A model generated the notes under the pieces. It searched no databases and had not been told where the DNA came from. It saw only the letters and a program-made list of their open reading frames with translations. Below are positions 1-10,800 of a DNA stretch of 16,918 nucleotides, one piece after another. Both the position numbers and the translations under genes were made by a program. Origin of the DNA: Lunasporangiospora selenospora (Eukaryota > Mortierellomycota > Mortierellomycetes > Mortierellales > Mortierellaceae); the NCBI GenBank assembly GCA_015680635.1, contig JAABOA010000219.1, positions 2,838 through 19,755 on the forward strand, read 5' to 3'. The stretch's first letter is position 1. Each line of letters starts with the position of its first letter.

Positions 1-2664
1 TGGCGATCTAGACCTGTCATTGGTCCATATCCGGAGCATTGAATTGTCCAATGTCCTTGATCTGCTGTGCTCTCTGAACCCGTCGGCAACAGCCCTTGGC
101 CGTCCTGAATTTGTTCCGGACTTCGTCCCTGGCCTTGCCCCTGACCCATCTCAATAAATGACACTTGGCCTGTCGACAGAATACACATCAACATTGAACC
201 ATCTCTACTAGCGCAAAATGAGGTCACCATGGGCTTGGACGGGAACGGAGATTCATCATTAAAATCGTCGTTTTCATCCGCTTCGCCTCCTCCTTCTCCA
301 TTGTTGCCAACAGTCGCTTCATTTTCGACGACCACCTCTCCTCCTTCCTCCTCCTCCTCCTCCTCCTCCTCCCCGTCATTCTCCTCCTCCCCCTCCTCTT
401 CCTCATCAGGTGGCATATAGATGGATCCTAGAGGAATACTTCGTACAATAGCCGTTGCAGCCATAGCTGGCGCCAATCCAACCATATTCAATATTTGAAA
501 TACATCCGGAGTCCTTGAATTTCGTGGAGGATACTCAGTCGTAATGGTCATAGGTTGTGGCAAGTACTGGTGTCGGCCACGCCGGCCCACATTGATGACC
601 AAAGGATTCGCCTTGATATTGGGTTTGACATCGATCCGGTACATCAAGTCTCCCGTAGCTCGACTCCAGACACAGAGCCAGCCTCGTAATTTAGAAGTAG
701 TGACAATGACCGAGTCTAACATATGAATCCGACAAGCATACTCTTGCGAGTCACCTTCATCATCAAATCGATAGTGGTCGCTAATCGTAATAGGTTCATC
801 CAGGTCATAGACCAGCCTACGCGAATTCCAGTTATAAACCTTGTATCCTAGAATGATGGAGCCTGCACCAACAAGACAGTACTCTCGATCGAGCGTGACA
901 GCAAACACGCCGAGGTTAAGGCCATGAGCTCGAAAGAGGTCTGGAATGACCGATATCAACGTGCCTGCGACGGCGTCCCAGACCCGGACACTAAAATCGG
1001 ACCCTCCACTGACTACAATGGTGTCCTGAATGGCCACCGCTAAAATAGTATGAGAAAGGAATAAAGTAACATTTCGTGGTTTAGATGAGAAAACGAGCTT
1101 TGTCCGCAACACAAGTCTCTCAAAGCCCAAAAAACAAAACAATACCATTCACCCAGCCTTCGTGTCCAATGAGCACATGTCGTTGTACAAGCGGGCACCC
1201 ATTTTGAAGCACTGTTTCCTTGAACCGCCTCTGACGTTCTTCTGTCTCCAACTCTGCAAGAGTGCACTCATTAGAGTCTGGAAGGAACGCTGGATGAATA
1301 CTCCAAATCCGGACTGTGCTATCGATCGAACTCGATGCAAGCAATGTCTCTTGATCATTGATGGCCAAACATGAAATCAAGTCTTGATGTTGCAACGTCG
1401 AGGCTAGATCTACTTGCTCTTCCACTCCTTCATCTTCTTGCCATGGCACAGGCACTCTTGGCTGATGATTAACATTGACTGTGTACTTGAACGACCAATC
1501 CAAGACCTGCATCAGGGGAAGGCCTGCATCTCGGTTGGTGCGGACACAGATTCGCGCGCGAGGAATCGGGCAAAGCTTTTCATACGAATCAAAGTTACAT
1601 GTCAATGTGTATTCGAGAACAGGTGCCTTTTTCTTGGTGGGACTTTGCACTAGCGCCAGAGAAGCATTGACGGTCCCCTCAGAACTAGAGATGGCTGGCG
1701 GCGACAGATTCTCTTGACGGTCCACTTCAGACCTCGATTCTGTGACCTGTAATACATTGCCGCCGCCAACAATGCTGCTGCTCGCAGGAACAACCGAGAC
1801 GCGCGACTCGTTTGGACTCTTTAATGTCATGCCCTGGATCCGTATGTTGATCGTCGAGACTTCATCGTCCTCATCTGAACCCATTAGAGAACCTTTTTCA
1901 GTCTGCTGGCGGTCCGGCGCGGGTTCTTGAACTACCGCAGTGTCCTGCGTAAAAGAATCGGACTGGGGGCTCTTTGGCTCTTCGATTGAACAAGGGTTTG
2001 GTAGCGCTTGAGAAGAAGACGACGGCAAGGGCCGTGGAGCCTTTAGTTGGGGATTGACTACCAAGACACGACCCGAATGTTGCCTCCAATCATCCTGGAT
2101 TCGAAACGCACGTCTCCAATCCGTTCGAGAGTTATATCCAGTCGAGTTCTTGATTCGTTCATCCAACTCTTGCAGAAACGTCCCCTGTGAACAATGCTCT
2201 TGGCTATCAATGGTAGCCTCCTTTCCTTCTTCCTCCTCTTCCTCCTCTTCCTCATGTTCATCATCATCATCGTCATCGCTGAAATGGTCTGATTTGATAA
2301 TGGGCCCATACACTCGCTTGACACAAGGAGAAAACGGTTCGATAGAGGCCAGGGCAGTGATCCAAAGCAGACCCTCAAACGAGGTCACCACAGCCCGCCA
2401 ATGTCGACATACACGCTCGACAGCACAGAGTCTCAAAGGGTCCACATGTGCCACATGGGCAAAGATCCCTAGCAAAAGCTCTGTCGGCAAGGATGACGGC
2501 GAGGATGACGGCGAGGACTTGATCGACGCGACCTCGGATGGTTCTTTCGGATACTCGCTGTCGTTGCTGTTGTTGGTCATTGACTTGGGTATCATGGGCA
2601 TGGTCTCTGTCGTCAAGTTAGGGTCGTTTGTGCCAGGCGAGAGAGGGGTAACCTTGTTCGACAT
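1..2664 (-). CDS. F-box / WD40-repeat protein, 3' end outside the window
   Basis: The gene starts at the ATG at 2664. Exon 1 is 1146-2664, the intron is 1040-1145 (donor GTATTG, acceptor TTTTAG), and exon 2 runs from 1039 open to base 1. About 850 residues are visible, without a stop. Residues 59-103 form an F-box (SLPTELLLGIFAHV, then VCRHW). WD40 blades follow at about 426-456 (SSSIDSTVRIWSI) and 500-530 (GHEGWVN, spliced to AVAIQDT, then GGSDFSVRVWDA), with more beta-rich sequence after these. The second blade is completed only by splicing, which supports the intron. F-box proteins bind Skp1 and present substrates to the SCF ubiquitin ligase; the WD40 propeller normally reads the substrate. 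Odd features are an Asp/Glu run at about residues 130-150 and a second, longer poly-Glu run coded near 345-410, plus Ser/Pro-rich linkers between F-box and propeller. The family call is firm; the substrate is unknown. Confidence 0.9.
1040..1145 (-). other. Intron of the F-box/WD40 gene
   Basis: This 106-bp intron begins GTATTG and ends CTATTTTAG on the minus strand. Removing it joins codons ...GHEGWVN to AVAIQDT in frame and rebuilds a WD40 blade. Reading through gives a stop after a few residues. Confidence 0.88.
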
Positions 2665-3083
2665 GTGGCGGCTTGGCAGGAATGTGATTGTGTGGGAGAG
2701 TGGAGGATGGGTGGAGGGATTGTATCTGTGAGTGAGTCAAGTGAAAGGATGCGGGAAGAAGGCCTTTGATTGAAATACAACTTCATTGTGAGTACCTTAC
2801 AGGTTATGTCAATCAAAATTGCACCATTTACTTTGCCTTTCTCCGACTCCCCCAAACTCTCGTTGGGCCGTTTGCCAAGTAAGTCTTTAAAAAAAGCAAT
2901 TGCGAGTCCTTTAATACACAACATAGTAGATAAGGAGACTAGAACTATACATCTCCAACACTTGAATCACAATCTCTCTTTGTCTGACTCTTGAGGAATT
3001 GTAAAAGAAAAAATTGGTATCATCACGGTCGTTTCAAGGATAAAAGGTAAAGGAAATTGGGACCGATATCATCCACGCGAAAT
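2665..3083. other. Intergenic spacer between the fungalysin and F-box genes
   Basis: This 419-bp spacer must hold the fungalysin 3' UTR and the F-box gene promoter, because both genes read leftwards. I see no clear AATAAA downstream of the fungalysin stop on the minus strand, no strong TATA box before the F-box ATG, and no credible gene. The start context of the F-box ATG is ordinary, with C at position -3. Confidence 0.6.
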
Positions 3084-5828
3084 TTACTTTTCGCAGGTGC
3101 TGGGAAGTTCGTAGCTCTCGGTGCGGATGCTGCCGAATGGAGAGTTGGCTCCGATCACCTTGGCCTTGGGTCCCAATCCACGCTTCGAGAAGGCCTTCCA
3201 GATGTCGCAGCGGTACTTGCCTTTGGTCAAGATCTTCTCGGCCTGGATAATGGCATCACGAGCCTGGATAAACGAGGGTGTGCAGGGCTGGAGCTTCATA
3301 CCGTCGACCACAATCTGGAGGACAAGTGTGTTGGCATACTTGAGCTTATCTTCGGTGTACCAGTCATCAGTGAAGGGAAGGCGCAAGTTCAGGTTTCGGT
3401 AAACCTCATAGAGCATACCAGCCCAGACCTCACCCTTGGCGTGGACGCCCCAGTAGGCAGGGCCGTCCATGATCTTGAACGTCTCTGGGTTGGTTGTCAT
3501 CGAGGTCGAGTAAGGGAATCGGCGAATGCCCTGACCACCGTTGGCGTATGAGCCCATATCGAATACAGACTCGTAGTCATGATGCTTCTTCTGACGGAAC
3601 ATGGTCGCAAAGAAATCGCCCCATCCTTCACCCATACCTCCAGCCTCACCCCAGCCCAAGCAGCCCGAGTTGGCAGGACCTCCCGTAAGACGGGTTGAGA
3701 TACCGTGAGCATACTCGTGGATGATAATACCGCTCTCAAGATCACCATCTCGAGGGACCTCAGTCACATCCCAGACGTACATGCGCATTTGACCATGCTG
3801 ACCATCAGGAGGTGTGGCAAAATTGGCATTGTTGTATCCAGAGCCATCCTGTGCATTAGCAATGACGGAATCTTTACCCAATCCTCCACGTCCAAAGTTG
3901 TTCTCTTGGAAGTTGCCAGCGACCTCGTCAAATCCATAGTGGTAAAAGACGTCGTGAATCTGGTTGTTCCAGTAGAAGAGGTTGGTGACGGCAGCATCCA
4001 CATAGGTGGCAGGATCCTTGTCAAAGTCGATCTTGAAGTCAAACACAAGCTCGCCATTCTCATCAAGCTTACCCTCAGGACGAGGGTTGTTCTCCCAGTC
4101 ACGACCATTGCGACGGTTCTCACCAGCATAGACATTGTTTCCGATGGTGGTAGTAAAGTTCTTGTTCTGTGCTTGACGATTCCAGCCGAGTGGCGAGGCA
4201 GGAGGGTACTCGGGGTCGACCACGAGCTTGCGCTCTCCCTCAGCGGGATCGTTGGTGCCCATGGGGAAGACATTGTAGGTGGCATCAGAGACCCAGTCGA
4301 CGACCTGCATGACCTTACCGCTGTTGGCATTGACCTGGACGTGGAACCAGTTGTCAGTATCCTTCATCTGGACCTGGAGGTCATAGACGAGCTCGAGAGT
4401 TCCGTCCTCGGTCTGGATGTAGGCCTGTGAGACAGGGACCTTGCCATTGGCGGTCAAGGGGACATTGGTCATGACGACCTCGACCTTGTCTGAGTGCAGC
4501 GAGTTGGTTGAGACGATGTCAATATCCTCGGGACGGGCGACCTCGACATTAAGGTAGCGTGCAAAGGAGAGCAAGGCATCCTGGGGCGAGATAACAGAGC
4601 TCTGGTCAGGGACCTTGGGTGAGTTGCGCTATGGTTATTAAGCAAATAAAAAATATGCGACTGGTTAATACAAATGATAGGGTGGAGATGGCAAGTGATG
4701 TGTGGACTAGGCTCATGGAAGAACACATGACCCAAAGACAAAAAAAAAAGTACACCCAAGCCCATTTCAGCGACTGAGCCCTTTTGCTGGGCACTTTCAC
4801 TGTGCTAGAGCCAGTCTAGCTATGGATGGTCATGTCTTTTCTCATTTTCTCTTCCACAAACCAAATGACGAATCCACTTGCGCACGCCATCTCCAAGAGG
4901 CAATGAATAAGGATAGAAGGAAAATATCCCCAATCAAATGCCTCTTGCTACCGTTGTTGCGAAATTTGGTCTCAAGAAGTAGGGGAAGGCGGCCCGTCAT
5001 CGTTGTAGGGGCCACAAACCACTATCTCCTTGGCCAGGAGAACAAAGAGGGGTTTGCCCATTCGCTTTTTTTAGTTACAGCGTCTGTGTCCTGCATCCAG
5101 ATGTTTGTGTTGCGCCTAGTCACCCCACCTCACCCTTCCCTTCTTTTCTTCTCCCAGCCTTGAAGAAACAAAGCTGTGACTGGACTCGGATATGTAGTTT
5201 CTCTTAGCACGCCTTTGAATGAAATAAAGAGAAATAGGACTCGTTGAATTGTTCTGGTTCTTACCTGACGAGGAATGAGACCACGGCCGCGTCTCCATGA
5301 GCCGAACGAGAGCTGACGACCCTGTTCGCGGAGGGTCTCTGTCTCTCGCTCAACCCACTCCTTGATCGACAAGGGTTCGTCAGGGTTGCGACGACCACGA
5401 CCTTTGTAGAAGGAATCACCAAATGAAATCACGTTGCCGTCCGAGTCAACGTTGACATTAATGTCACCGTTAATAACCTCAAGACTGTCCACAAGCTGAC
5501 GAAGGTAGACGTGCGTGATTCCGTTGTGCTTGGAAGTGTAAGCGTTCTTGACGACAAAGTCGGACGTCGTCAGGTGCTGCTTCACAAAGTCAATAGCGGC
5601 CTCCTTGGGGTCATGAGCAGAACCCTTGAAGAATGAGGCAACAACGGGGCTTTCACGTTCGTAATAACCCGCAGCGCTAAAGGAGGCAGTTTCTGGGGTT
5701 GTCAGATACTCCTTGTGAGAAATCTCGGGACCAAAAGGCTGGACACGGGCACGATGCGCAGATACAGTTCCGGCGACGGCAACAACTGCAGCCAAGATGG
5801 AGTAGGACTTGGTCTTGGAGAACTTCAT
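3084..5828 (-). CDS. Secreted fungalysin-type metalloprotease (peptidase family M36)
   Basis: Exon 1 is 5265-5828, the intron is 4629-5264 (donor GTAAGA, acceptor CCATAG) and exon 2 is 3084-4628. The exons join in phase 0 to give 702 aa ending STCEK-TAA. Residues 1-24 are a signal peptide with likely cleavage after TVSA. Residues about 74-140 form an FTP-type inhibitory propeptide (DSLEVINGDINVNV, then ISFGDSFY), and about 249-303 a PepSY-like segment. The mature enzyme probably starts near residue 304 (ATYNVFPMGTNDP), leaving about 400 aa, the usual M36 size. Zinc ligands are His492 and His496 in HEYAHG with catalytic Glu493; the third ligand is Glu522 in GEGWGDF. Known fungalysins are secreted zinc endopeptidases that digest extracellular protein and mature by removing the propeptide. 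All key residues are present, so it should be active. The only oddity is the long intron. Confidence 0.97.
4629..5264 (-). other. Long intron of the fungalysin gene (636 bp)
   Basis: The boundaries are a GTAAGAACC donor and an ATAACCATAG acceptor. Exon 1 ends ...GLIPRQ and exon 2 begins RNSPKVPDQ, both phase 0. It is 3 to 7 times longer than most other introns in the window. I see no open frame inside that continues the protease. It contains an A-run near 4740-4749 and a small perfect inverted repeat, GCTAGA...TCTAGC, at 4804-4820. A second intron with a tiny exon inside this span cannot be excluded from sequence alone. Confidence 0.8.
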
Positions 5829-5903
5829 TTCTACGTTTGGTCTTGATAAAGAAAGGTGGGGAGAAGTCTAGAGCCGACGAACGAGGAAAAAAAAAGGAAA
5901 ATG

Positions 5904-5909
5904 TATATA
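5904..5909 (-). promoter_or_regulatory. Possible TATA element of the fungalysin gene
   Basis: A TATATA core (TTATATAC on the minus strand) lies about 76 bp upstream of the fungalysin ATG. Its surroundings, roughly 5880-6020, are purine-rich on the plus strand and so CT-rich on the coding strand, as is common in fungal core promoters. Position and composition fit a core promoter, but the transcription start is not known. Confidence 0.35.
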
Positions 5910-6158
5910 AAAGGAATGAAAAGAGAGGAGAGAGGAAAAGTAGTTGGAAGATCGACCCTGATCCAGTACGGATGAGGAAGAAAATAAAAGAGAGGATGGG
6001 AATATAAAAAAGGGGAGCGAGTACAGAAGGGAAGAGAATGGAGAAGTGGTCAATGGAATGGATGGATTCAAGAAGAAAAGAGGAAACAATGAGCCGTGCT
6101 TGATGTGGCTAATAAAGACAAATGATGAGGAAGTGGCAAAGCGCCAAATACCCAGTCC

Positions 6159-6196
6159 CAAGCAAGTGGGCAAGCATGCAGACAAGCAAGTGGGCA
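6159..6196. repeat. Short direct repeat, two copies of 14 bp
   Basis: CAAGCAAGTGGGCA occurs at 6159-6172 and again exactly at 6183-6196, a period of 24 bp. It lies about 330-370 bp upstream of the fungalysin ATG. It could be a duplicated regulatory site or a chance tandem duplication. Confidence 0.7.
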
Positions 6197-6799
6197 GGCC
6201 AGCTGTGCCTGGTGCCTGGTGGCACACTCTTTTGTCATGTCTGTCCATTCGGGTGCACACCCAAATGCGTCAGTCCAGTCATTGCCGTCCGCGCAGAGTT
6301 GGGTCACGCCTGTATGTTCAAACCCGTGCACCCAGCCAACCACAGGAGCCATGCCCACCCGTTCTCTCCCTCATCTGACCCGCAGCAAATCGTCACTGCG
6401 CCAACATTCAGGCGCCAGTCTGCGGGGGTGGAGGAGGAACCTATGGACACTGACATACTATCGCACTCCTAAAAGCCTGGGACCTTTTACCCCAAAGGAC
6501 TCACTGGTCCCCCCCCTCCTTCTTCCCATTTCCTTTCCCTTGCTCCTTTTCTCTCCCTTTCAACTAACTTTTCAGAGAGAGAGACTGATGGCGCGGAGCA
6601 TACTTCCTTAGCCTTGCATGCAGTATGCGTCTATGTTGTGTGTCGTATCCATGCCAGAGCCGTTGCGTTACATCCATTACCACAAAGTATTTCCTAGTCT
6701 GAAGGGGAGGCCTCTATTGACTGCACTATGCATTTCGAAACAGCCCATCCCTTGCCTGAACCTTCTCTCTCTCCCTTCCTTCCCATTCTCCCGCTCTCG

Positions 6800-6827
6800 C
6801 TTTCTCTCTCTAGACAGGGAGAGAAAG
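6800..6827 (+). repeat. Inverted repeat (12-bp stem, 4-base loop)
   Basis: CTTTCTCTCTCT, then loop AGAC, then AGGGAGAGAAAG. On the plus strand all 12 positions pair, one as a T-G wobble. On the minus strand that wobble becomes a mismatch. It sits in the middle of the 2-kb intergenic region, far from any supported stop codon. A terminator-like role is not established in fungi. Confidence 0.6.
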
Positions 6828-7817
6828 GAGAGCTCCCCATGTTGTCAGCTGGTCAGAAGTGCTCTACACCTTCTGTTCATAGCCACTCTTGTTCATATCC
6901 TTTTCGAGCAACGATGAACCATTTTGCCCTCGTACGACAGAAATGTCTGAAAATCAGTATGGCCACTTTTTTTTTCTGCATCAAATTGCTTCTCCGTTAC
7001 TGCTTCGCACTGTTGTCCTTCCGCCTGTTGCCTCTCATTTGTTACTCTGCATTCTTCAAAAAAAGTATGAAGAAAGGAAACAAAGTGTAGATCGGAGGGA
7101 CCATAAAAAATAAAGACTGAGGTGTAGTTTGTTCATCTTGAGAAAAAGCCCTCGTCCCCGTGGGGCTCATTGGATTTGATTGGATACATGGGTGACTTAT
7201 GTACCATTACCCTCCAAGAATCATGACGTTCTCCTATAAGCCAGTAGCCTTGTTAGGTCTCCAATGGTGGCCATTACAGGCTACAGAGCTAAAGACCCCG
7301 TCTTCATCGGCCTCCATCAAACATCTCAGACATAGCTCATAGTTTGTCGGGTTGATGTCCTCCTCCCTTCCCCTTCTTCTCTCAGGTGGTTCGCGACAGC
7401 GACAAGGATGGTATCCAAAACAAGAATCGATTGGCCTTCCGTTCTCGTCCGCTGATGACCCTGCCAGATGAATGTGTGAGGCTCGGTCGATATTAGACAA
7501 CAGGCCATGCGTGTGCATATGAGCATTTCAGGTGGTGCAATTGCGTATGTAGACTTGCGTGTCCCTCTCTCCCCCCCCTCTCTCTCTCTCTCTCGCTATT
7601 TGCCATTTTTTGCCTTTTGGTAATCTCATAGCCCCTCGAGCTGCGAGTGGCTCTCATTCAATCCTTCTGTCCCTCGTCTCCCTTCTCCCCCTTTCTTTGC
7701 CTCTCTTTTGCCTCAACCTTTTCCCTATCATGACACTTTCAGAGTTCACCCGCCTCCCCCTAGAATTGACCCTTTTTTTTCTTTTCTTTGACAATGTTTG
7801 TTGCAAAGTGACCATGC

Positions 7818-7823
7818 TTTATT
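7818..7823 (-). terminator. Candidate polyadenylation signal of the SppA-like gene
   Basis: The minus strand reads AATAAA starting about 13 bp after the TAG stop of the SppA-like gene. This is close to the stop but correctly oriented. It would imply a short 3' UTR. Confidence 0.45.
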
Positions 7824-7835
7824 GAGTCTATGACT

Positions 7836-10800
7836 CTAATCCAAATCCAGTCCCTCCAGATCGAGCTCAAGCTGATGTCGTGGCATATGTTGGCCAGTCA
7901 CCCATCCACGACTGCTTGACAGCCCAAAGTCTTGCATCAATCCCATCAAGTCGCCACTCCAGACACGCATCATCAATGCGCGCATATGCTCCTTTGCATA
8001 CATATCCTTGGCTTCATCGCCTGTCATTGTGTCCACAATTTGTTGGAGCAGAGGCTTGGGACTGGGGAACACCTTGACGACGACATCAGAGATCTTGAGG
8101 TCCGATGGGACAGTACCTTTCTGCTTGTGAACATCCAGGCCATATTGGCCTGCAAGTCGGATGGAGTCATAGATTCCTCCCATCTTGTCCACCAGGCCAA
8201 CTATGCGCAGGTCACGAAAGAAGTGTTTTTAGTCGTCAGTGCTTCATATCCATTTCGCAAACACTTTGATTCCAACATCTTGGGGCAGTATGTTAGGTTA
8301 ATGCAGGGTCCAAGACAAGGGTTGGTGTCCCACTGCCATCAACCTTAAACGCCCTCTGCTCCGCTTCCCTCCCTCCCCTCCTTTTCTTCCTCCTCATTAC
8401 CTTTAAGTGCTTCCTTGCCGTTCATCACACGACCGCCAGCCACACCTTCCACTTGATCCAGCGACATCTTTCGACCATCTGCAACCCGCTTCAAAAAGTC
8501 GGCGTAGATCGAGTCAATCTGTCGCTTATACCGAGTCAGAGCTGCACCCTCCAGGTCTGTCAAAAACGAAGTGTCCGAAGAACCTGTAAAGAATTGCTCA
8601 ACGCTCACGCCAATCATCTTGAAGAACTCGGGTGTGAAGTAAGGTCTCATGGCCGCCACACCAATGCTTCCTGTGATTGTTGTTGCTATCATGAGGGAGG
8701 GAAAAAAAGAGATGGGAGATGAGAATGATATTGAAAAAGCATTGAATAAAAGATAAATAACAAACATCTCCTCTCCCTCTCCCATTCTTTTTTCGACTTA
8801 CGCTGAGCAACGATCGCCTTGGCATGTGTCGAAACGTAGTATCCACCACTGGCAGATACGTTTCCGAAACTGACCACGACAGGCTTCTTCTTGACATCCT
8901 GACACCACCGGATTGCCTCACCAATGGTGTCACTCGCAACCACATCTCCTCCTCCCGAGTCAATACGCAACACGACCGCGTCAACGGTAGAATCGTTTGC
9001 AGCCTCCCTATTGAGAGGATTAAAAAGAGAGAGAAAAGAAGAAAAGTCAATCATATCCTTTTTTGGATTTTATCCTCACTTTTCTCAAATGTCGTAGACC
9101 CAAAAGGCTAGTGACCACGCTTACCTGATACCCTTTACAATCGTGTTAGCTCCAAATTCTCCACCACCCCTATGGAGAGTCATATGAAAGAAAGAAAGGG
9201 TATGTTAACCTCGGCTATGCAAGACAAACAAGGTGATTGCTGATATACTCTAGGGAGGGGATAGAGGGGAGTATCTTACCTCTTGATTCCTCCAATCAAA
9301 TAAACCACACCGACAACTAGGCTTGGCGTTTTACTCTTGGCGGTTTGAGCTTTGTGCTCTTTGGCCTTGACTTTCATGTAGTGAGTCAATCCAAAGGCAC
9401 CGTTATTCTCTACCATCTTTCCACAATCGTGCTTATATAGCAGCCCATCTACCAATCCTTCATCCTTGGACTCAGCACCCATAAAAGGTCCAACTTGGAT
9501 AAGATGGTTCAATTTCTCAACAGGATCACTTCCAAGAGCCTTTTGACGTGCCTTGGCAATATCGGTCAAAATTTGTGCATTGAGCCCTTTGAGGAGATCG
9601 AAAAGGTTTTGCTTCTGGGCCTGTGGCAGCTCGGTCTCAGTAAAGGGACTGACCATGCTCTTGTACTCCTTACGAGCCTCCGCTCGCACTATGAACGTTT
9701 TTAATCAGCAGTCAATGTTTATCAGTCAGCTCATGCGGGGGATATCTCATCAAACAAGCATTGTGATCTAGCAACAAGGGTGCATGAAGAATGCCTCCTT
9801 CTCAAGAACTTCAGTAGCGGACAAAACTTTACAATGCAAAAGGAGTCAATCACTGTAAAATGCAACTTACCCAAGATACCAAAGCGGTTCAAAAGTGTCT
9901 TGAAGAATGGCACCGTGGATGAGAGGCCAACCAAAGGAATGCTTCCTGTGGGTTGCATATAGACCTTGTCAAATGCTGAGGCCAAGTAATACTGCTGCTG
10001 ATTGTCTAAAAGATCCAAAGAAGTCGAAAAAAAGTATCCAGTCACCATGTTAGCCTTGAAGAGTATTTGAAAGGGTCTCGTTCACTTTCTTTATCTTTTT
10101 TCAAAACACTTGCCAAAAGAATCCGTGTATGCAATCAAGGATACTTTGTCCTCTCCGCCCAGAGCTTTAGCCTTGGCCTCCTTGAATTCTTGGACCGCAC
10201 TTCTCAACTCCTGGATTTGAGCCAACCCAAGACCCTTGGAGGATCCGGATTTACTTTGATTCCCAGTCGAGAAATTGGCCATAATGCCCACAATTCGAGG
10301 GTCATCCTTGGCTTGCTTGAGGGCGGCCACAATATCGATCAAGGTCGAAGTTGGGGTAGGCGTGCTTCCACCAGAGGCGGCGGCTTGGGCCAGTTTCTGG
10401 TAGTAGCTCTTGTCTGTGTCAGTTTCCACGATCGAACTAAAAGGAGGAAGGAACTGTGTCAATAGGAACCCTGAGTATTGGTAAGTGATAAAAATGAGAT
10501 TTTTGAGACAGCAACGTTACCCATCAGTAATTCTCCAGTGCAGGATGGTGTTTGGAGGAATGGTGTCACGTATCTTTTGTAGACGGTAGTTGCTAATCGT
10601 AGAGCCGGGACGTGGGAAAATAGAAAGAAAGAGCACAGGCAGGTCGGTTAGGGAGGGAGGATTGAGACACGCTCTCTAGTATTCCGACTATCAACACTCG
10701 ACGCGTCTACGGATACCGATAGTTCCAAATCAACCATATCCAGTAAAAAACGAAAAGAGAGAGAGGAAGAGTTCATACTGAAACAAGGTTGCACTGCTGT

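Larger units (their letters stand above)
5829..7835. other. 2-kb intergenic region between SppA-like and fungalysin genes
   Basis: This is the largest gene-free stretch. The right end carries the SppA-like 3' UTR with an AATAAA. The left end is the fungalysin upstream region, with a TATATA and coding-strand CT-rich DNA. In between are a 14-bp direct repeat spaced 24 bp apart (6159-6172 and 6183-6196), a 12-bp-stem hairpin (6800-6827), several CT-rich patches (for example 7563-7595) and short open frames of biased composition. One frame, 7234-7518 on the minus strand, encodes 94 aa with six Cys but resembles nothing I recognise. I see no tRNA or repeat element. Confidence 0.6.

Noticed and set aside
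2054-2731. Plus-strand 225-codon frame opposite the F-box exon
   Set aside because: It is the shadow of the F-box coding frame, with a poly-Ser run that is simply the complement of the poly-Glu/Asp tract.
3705-4430. Plus-strand 241-codon open frame opposite the fungalysin exon
   Set aside because: It is antisense to a well-supported M36 exon, its protein is repetitive in Val/Leu/Ile/Asp and matches nothing. Codon bias on the coding strand explains it.
4822-5163. Plus-strand 113-codon frame in the fungalysin intron
   Set aside because: No recognisable domain or family resemblance; it lies between good splice sites of the protease gene.
7824-7836. Small palindrome GAGTC-TAT-GACTC with a Gcn4-like TGACTC
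   Set aside because: It overlaps the stop codon of the SppA-like gene and lies 2 kb from the next start. Five-base arms are expected by chance.
10055-10109. Alternative splice GTGTTT to TTCAAG in the SppA-like gene
   Set aside because: It shifts the frame. A variant that uses GTATCC as donor keeps the frame but deletes the conserved SLIAYTDSFG strand, so the GTTTTG/TTTTAG pair was preferred.
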